Source of the DNA: Planctomycetales bacterium
GTDB taxonomy: Bacteria; Planctomycetota; Phycisphaerae; SM23-33
Length of the DNA: 7,550 nt
Direction of reading: 5' to 3'
NCBI GenBank assembly: GCA_030642005.1
Contig: DAOWOP010000128.1
Location: 1 to 7,550 of the forward strand
Shown: one piece after another, positions 4,323 to 7,550 of the stretch
How positions within the stretch are numbered: the first letter of the stretch is position 1
Layout of the letters: each line of letters starts with the position of its first letter
Notes under the pieces: model-generated
What the model was told of the DNA's origin: nothing
Database searches by the model: none
Seen by the model: only the letters and a program-made list of their open reading frames with translations
Position numbers and translations under genes: made by a program

Positions 4323-5591
4323 TCAATTTTCGTGATCTTTCTCTTCCCGCGTCGGGTTTCGGGAAGAGCGATAATAGATTACGGCCTGGGCAAGCACGGC
4401 TGCGACTATGATACCCGCCATAATGGGATAGACCGCACGCAGGCTTGTCTGGTATCCGGCGAACCGGCCAACCAGTCCGATAAGCGCCCCTCCGCCGAAC
4501 GAGCCGACGGCATAACCGGCTGCTACACGAATTTCACGCCAGGCTACGCTCGCCGCCCTGCGCGTGCTGCCGGTGAGGCTGTAGTACAGGTCGGAGGCGA
4601 AAAGGACCGCTATGCCCAGCGATGCGATAACCGAATAGATCGCCAGTTCCCATCCGTTCCTGCTGAAGGCCAGGGCGCAGACCGCCGCAGCCATGACGAT
4701 CTGGCTTATCCAGAAGAAGGCCCGCTTATAGTGCCAGCGCGTCGTTCTTCCCATCAGAAACAGCCCGCACGTCATCATTATGGTAACGGCGGCGGCGATT
4801 TGCCCGTGGATGTTCGGCCCCAGCGACATTGATTTCATCAACGACACTATGGGATACCGAATTACGCCGCTGGTCATCCCGGCGATTACCCCGCCGACAA
4901 CGGCCATCCAGTGAAAAATGGAAACTTTTTTCGCTTCGGCTTCGAGCGTTTCGGCCGTTCCGGCCGTTTCGACCGTCCCTGCCGGCATGGAGGATGGATG
5001 CTGTTTTCGTGCGCTTGCCGCCATGATAAACGTACCAATTGAGGCGCACGACGCAACCACGAACGCCAGATACGGATACAGGTCGCCGTGAGGTCTCCAC
5101 AACAGTCCGCCCAGCCACATGCCAAAGAACGCACCAAGCGACCAACTGATACCGAACATCCCCAGGCGACGGTTCAGGCGATGCCCCTCCTGCCCGAAGG
5201 ACAGCCAGCCTGTGATTGGAGGCCACATCATTCCCTCAATCGCGCCCTCCAGCGCCAACAAGACAAGCAGTACCGCCACCGACGACGTCATGGGCATAAG
5301 AATGACATTGACTGCGCTTGCCGCCGCCGCCAGCATGACCAGGCGCCTGACCCCGAAACGTTCGGCACGTGGGCCGAGAAACAAGCAGCACAGGACGTAC
5401 CCCCCCATCCACAACCCGCCTACGGCGCCGACCGCCATGCTCCCGCCGCCGAGGCTCATTATCCGCCAGGGCCAGACGATCATGAGAATGCCGACCTTCA
5501 GGCAATATAAAAAACTGGCTACATAGAGCGCCAGCGGTGAGCGCCGCCATCGCAGAACAACTACGGATTGGGCGGATCGAATCCTGGCCAT
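4323..5591 (-). CDS. Major facilitator superfamily transporter
   Basis: This 422-residue protein is a typical MFS permease by length and layout: two bundles of about six membrane helices joined by a soluble central loop (about 193-225). The loop between helices 2 and 3 carries GPRAERFGVRR (73-83), the signature MFS motif. EGAIEGMMWPPITGWLS (115-131) and LGMFGISWSLGAFFGMWLGGLLW (143-165) are the long glycine-rich helices 4 and 5. The substrate cannot be told from sequence. The central loop has a Thr/Glu/Ala repeat (TVETAGTAETLEAE) from a 9-bp tandem DNA repeat. The ATG at 5591 is the only plausible start: an in-frame stop lies about ten codons upstream, and AAGGA (5596-5600) sits four bases before it. 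A GC-rich hairpin stands just upstream. It lies 205 bp downstream of dapF on the same strand. No clear terminator follows its stop. Confidence 0.88.
   Translation of the reverse strand: MARIRSAQSVVVLRWRRSPLALYVASFLYCLKVGILMIVWPWRIMSLGGGSMAVGAVGGLWMGGYVLCCLFLGPRAERFGVRRLVMLAAAASAVNVILMPMTSSVAVLLVLLALEGAIEGMMWPPITGWLSFGQEGHRLNRRLGMFGISWSLGAFFGMWLGGLLWRPHGDLYPYLAFVVASCASIGTFIMAASARKQHPSSMPAGTVETAGTAETLEAEAKKVSIFHWMAVVGGVIAGMTSGVIRYPIVSLMKSMSLGPNIHGQIAAAVTIMMTCGLFLMGRTTRWHYKRAFFWISQIVMAAAVCALAFSRNGWELAIYSVIASLGIAVLFASDLYYSLTGSTRRAASVAWREIRVAAGYAVGSFGGGALIGLVGRFAGYQTSLRAVYPIMAGIIVAAVLAQAVIYYRSSRNPTREEKDHEN
4948..4983. repeat. Four 9-bp tandem units in the transporter loop
   Basis: Units at 4948, 4957, 4966 and 4975 read GTTTCGGCC, GTTCCGGCC, GTTTCGACC and GTCCCTGCC on the plus strand. 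Being nine bases long, they keep the frame and add three residues each to the cytoplasmic central loop, giving the Thr-x-Glu/Gly pattern. Confidence 0.6.
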
Positions 5592-5604
5592 GACTTCCTT
5601 CCAT

Positions 5605-5619
5605 CCGGGCCTCGCCCGG
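5605..5619 (-). promoter_or_regulatory. GC-rich hairpin just before the transporter ribosome site
   Basis: CCGGGC (5605-5610) and GCCCGG (5614-5619) form a 6-bp stem with a three-base loop. It ends four bases before the AAGGA ribosome site of the transporter. No T-run follows, so it is not a terminator; it could affect ribosome access or mark an RNA end. Confidence 0.4.
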
Positions 5620-5727
5620 CGTCAAAGCGGGTATGGTAGAGCAGGCAAACGACGCCGCAAGGGAAATCCGACCTGAAATAAAAAATTTCCGATTGAACAG
5701 AAGAAAAAGATGGGCAAGTAGCCGCAA

Positions 5728-5743
5728 ACGCCGCGATTACGGC
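5728..5743 (-). terminator. Weak candidate terminator after dapF
   Basis: CGCCG and CGGCG form a 5-bp stem with a six-base loop about 54 bases beyond the dapF stop. Only three T residues follow on the minus strand, so it is a poor intrinsic terminator. Read-through into the transporter remains possible. Confidence 0.2.
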
Positions 5744-5765
5744 GCTCCGCCTCTTTTCTTCTTCT

Positions 5766-5796
5766 AAATTGGAAATTGAAAATTGGAAATCGGAAA

Positions 5797-5800
<4 letters not shown>
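5766..5800. repeat. Heptanucleotide tandem repeat abutting dapF
   Basis: Five 7-bp units run without gaps: AAATTGG, AAATTGA, AAATTGG, AAATCGG, AAATTAA. The last unit covers the dapF stop codon (5797-5799). An 11-base inverted copy of the repeat (AATTTCCGATT) lies at 5684-5694, matching 5788-5798. The AT-rich units contrast with the GC-rich surroundings. No gene is seen between 5592 and 5796. Confidence 0.7.
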
Positions 5801-6648
<848 letters not shown>

Positions 6649-6664
6649 AAAATGTTACCTTAAA

Positions 6665-6693
6665 TTGAACCGTGTCTCTGAAACGGTTATACT
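6665..6693 (+). promoter_or_regulatory. Sigma-70 promoter of the aldo/keto reductase gene
   Basis: TTGAAC (6665-6670, four of six) and TATACT (6688-6693, five of six) are separated by exactly 17 bp. Transcription would begin near 6700, giving a leader of about 17 nt ahead of the ribosome site and ATG. Confidence 0.65.
6668..6688. promoter_or_regulatory. Inverted repeat inside the promoter, candidate operator
   Basis: AACCGT (6668-6673) and ACGGTT (6683-6688) form a perfect 6-bp dyad with a nine-base spacer. Its arms overlap the -35 and -10 boxes of the reductase promoter and lie about 20-40 bp upstream of the dapF start. A bound dimeric regulator could control either gene. No regulator gene is in the window. 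Confidence 0.4.
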
Positions 6694-6716
6694 ACCACCG
6701 CAGAAAGGAGAACGGA

Positions 6717-7550
6717 ATGAACAATCGCATCAGGCTGGGACGAAGCGGGTTGGAGGTTTCGCCGATCTGCTATGGTTCGTGGCAACTGTCGCCGAAATAC
6801 TGGGGGGACATTCCGGCCGAGCAGGTCGTCGAAGCCATTCGCCGCGCGTTCGAGGTCGGCGTCAATTTCTACGACACCGCCGACGCCTACGGCGACGGGC
6901 TTTCCGAACAGGTCATGGGCGAAGCCCTGGCGACACTTCCCAGAGACCAGGTCGTCCTGGCGACCAAACTCTACTGGCATTTCTACGAGGACGGACGACG
7001 GCATCCTGACCTGTCGGGCAAGTACGTCATCGAGGAGTGCGAAAACTCGCTCCGCCGCCTGAAGATGGATTACATCGACCTGTACCAACTCCACTCCTTC
7101 GATCCGCTGACGCCGCTGGACGAGACGACCGAGGCGATGGAGAAATTACGCCAGGCCGGCAAGATACGCTGCTACGGCGTGAGCAATTTCACAGTCGAGC
7201 AGATGCGTCTGGCCTGGCGGTCAGGCGGCTATTCAACGGCCCAGCCGAGGTACAGCCTGCTCGACCGCGAGATCGAATCGGACGTACTGCCGTACTGTGC
7301 GGCAGAGGACATCGGCGTAATGGTGTTCAGCCCGCTTTCCCACGGTCTGCTGACGGGCAAATACGACGGCTCGGAGACATTCACCGACCTTCGGGCCGAT
7401 AACCACCGCTTCGTCGGTCAGAAGTTCAAGGACCTCGCCGCCGCCGTGCGGTCCCTGGCGCCAATCGCCGAAAAATACGATATGTCAATCGTCCAACTCA
7501 TCCTCGCTGCGACGCTGGCCCACCCGTACGTAAACTGCGCCATTGTCGGC
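6717..7550 (+). CDS. Aldo/keto reductase, 3' end cut by the window
   Basis: The gene starts at an ATG with AAAGGAG six bases upstream and stays open for 278 codons to the window edge. The protein is a (beta/alpha)8-barrel NADPH-dependent aldo/keto reductase. The catalytic tetrad is complete: Asp53 and Tyr58 in FYDTADAYGDG, Lys84 in LATKLYW, His126 in LYQLHSFDP. Further landmarks are YGSWQL near the N-terminus, LRQAGKIRCYGVSNF (144-158) and VMVFSPLSHGLLTGKY (204-219). The edge falls at NCAIVG, where the family's cofactor-binding end motif begins, so roughly 35-45 residues are missing. Substrate is unknown; the pattern suits the general oxidoreductase group. It is divergent from dapF, with its own promoter and a possible operator. 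Confidence 0.93.
   Translation, partial: MNNRIRLGRSGLEVSPICYGSWQLSPKYWGDIPAEQVVEAIRRAFEVGVNFYDTADAYGDGLSEQVMGEALATLPRDQVVLATKLYWHFYEDGRRHPDLSGKYVIEECENSLRRLKMDYIDLYQLHSFDPLTPLDETTEAMEKLRQAGKIRCYGVSNFTVEQMRLAWRSGGYSTAQPRYSLLDREIESDVLPYCAAEDIGVMVFSPLSHGLLTGKYDGSETFTDLRADNHRFVGQKFKDLAAAVRSLAPIAEKYDMSIVQLILAATLAHPYVNCAIVG

Noticed and set aside
4332..5526. Several plus-strand open frames opposite the transporter
   Set aside because: They are low-complexity Pro/Arg/Gln-rich translations antisense to a well-supported MFS gene.

Overview
The window most likely comes from a planctomycete, perhaps class Phycisphaerae. This is inferred from three things: a PEP-CTERM protein ending in a planctomycete-style anchor with a poly-Arg tail, the style of the short GTCCC/GGGAC palindromes at the left edge, and the mix of housekeeping genes with toxin-antitoxin modules. 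No rRNA, tRNA or other marker is present, so the assignment is tentative.

Positions 1-3050 form an accessory region read entirely on the minus strand. From left to right it holds: a cluster of small palindromes (about 11-112); the N-terminal stub of an abortive-infection-like gene (126-392); a hicBA toxin-antitoxin pair (424-871) with a very small HicB; a short relic of a PIN-toxin 3' end containing an 18-bp perfect palindrome (957-1013); a 394-aa two-part polytopic membrane protein of unknown function (1014-2198); and a Phd-like/PIN toxin-antitoxin operon (2335-3035) whose genes overlap by ATGA. Upstream of that operon lie four CTAC-headed units at exact 11-bp spacing. Two toxin-antitoxin modules, a toxin relic and a broken defence gene within 3 kb suggest a turnover-prone defence island.

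Positions 3250-4200 are a self-contained minus-strand unit. It has a consensus sigma-70 promoter (TTGACA, 16 bp, TATAAT), a repeat-rich leader of about 90 nt, a perfect Shine-Dalgarno, a secreted PEP-CTERM protein and a rho-independent terminator.

Positions 4323-7550 look like core genome: an MFS transporter (minus), dapF for lysine/peptidoglycan precursor synthesis (minus), and a divergent aldo/keto reductase (plus) that runs off the right edge. A run of five AAATTGG-like heptamers abuts dapF and supplies its stop codon. The 68-bp dapF/AKR divergent gap carries a good promoter with an inverted repeat lying between its -35 and -10 boxes.

No complete new system is proven here. The best leads are the repeat-bearing control regions (phd-vapC, PEP-CTERM leader, dapF/AKR), the PIN relic that forms direct repeats around the membrane gene, and the defence-island remnant.
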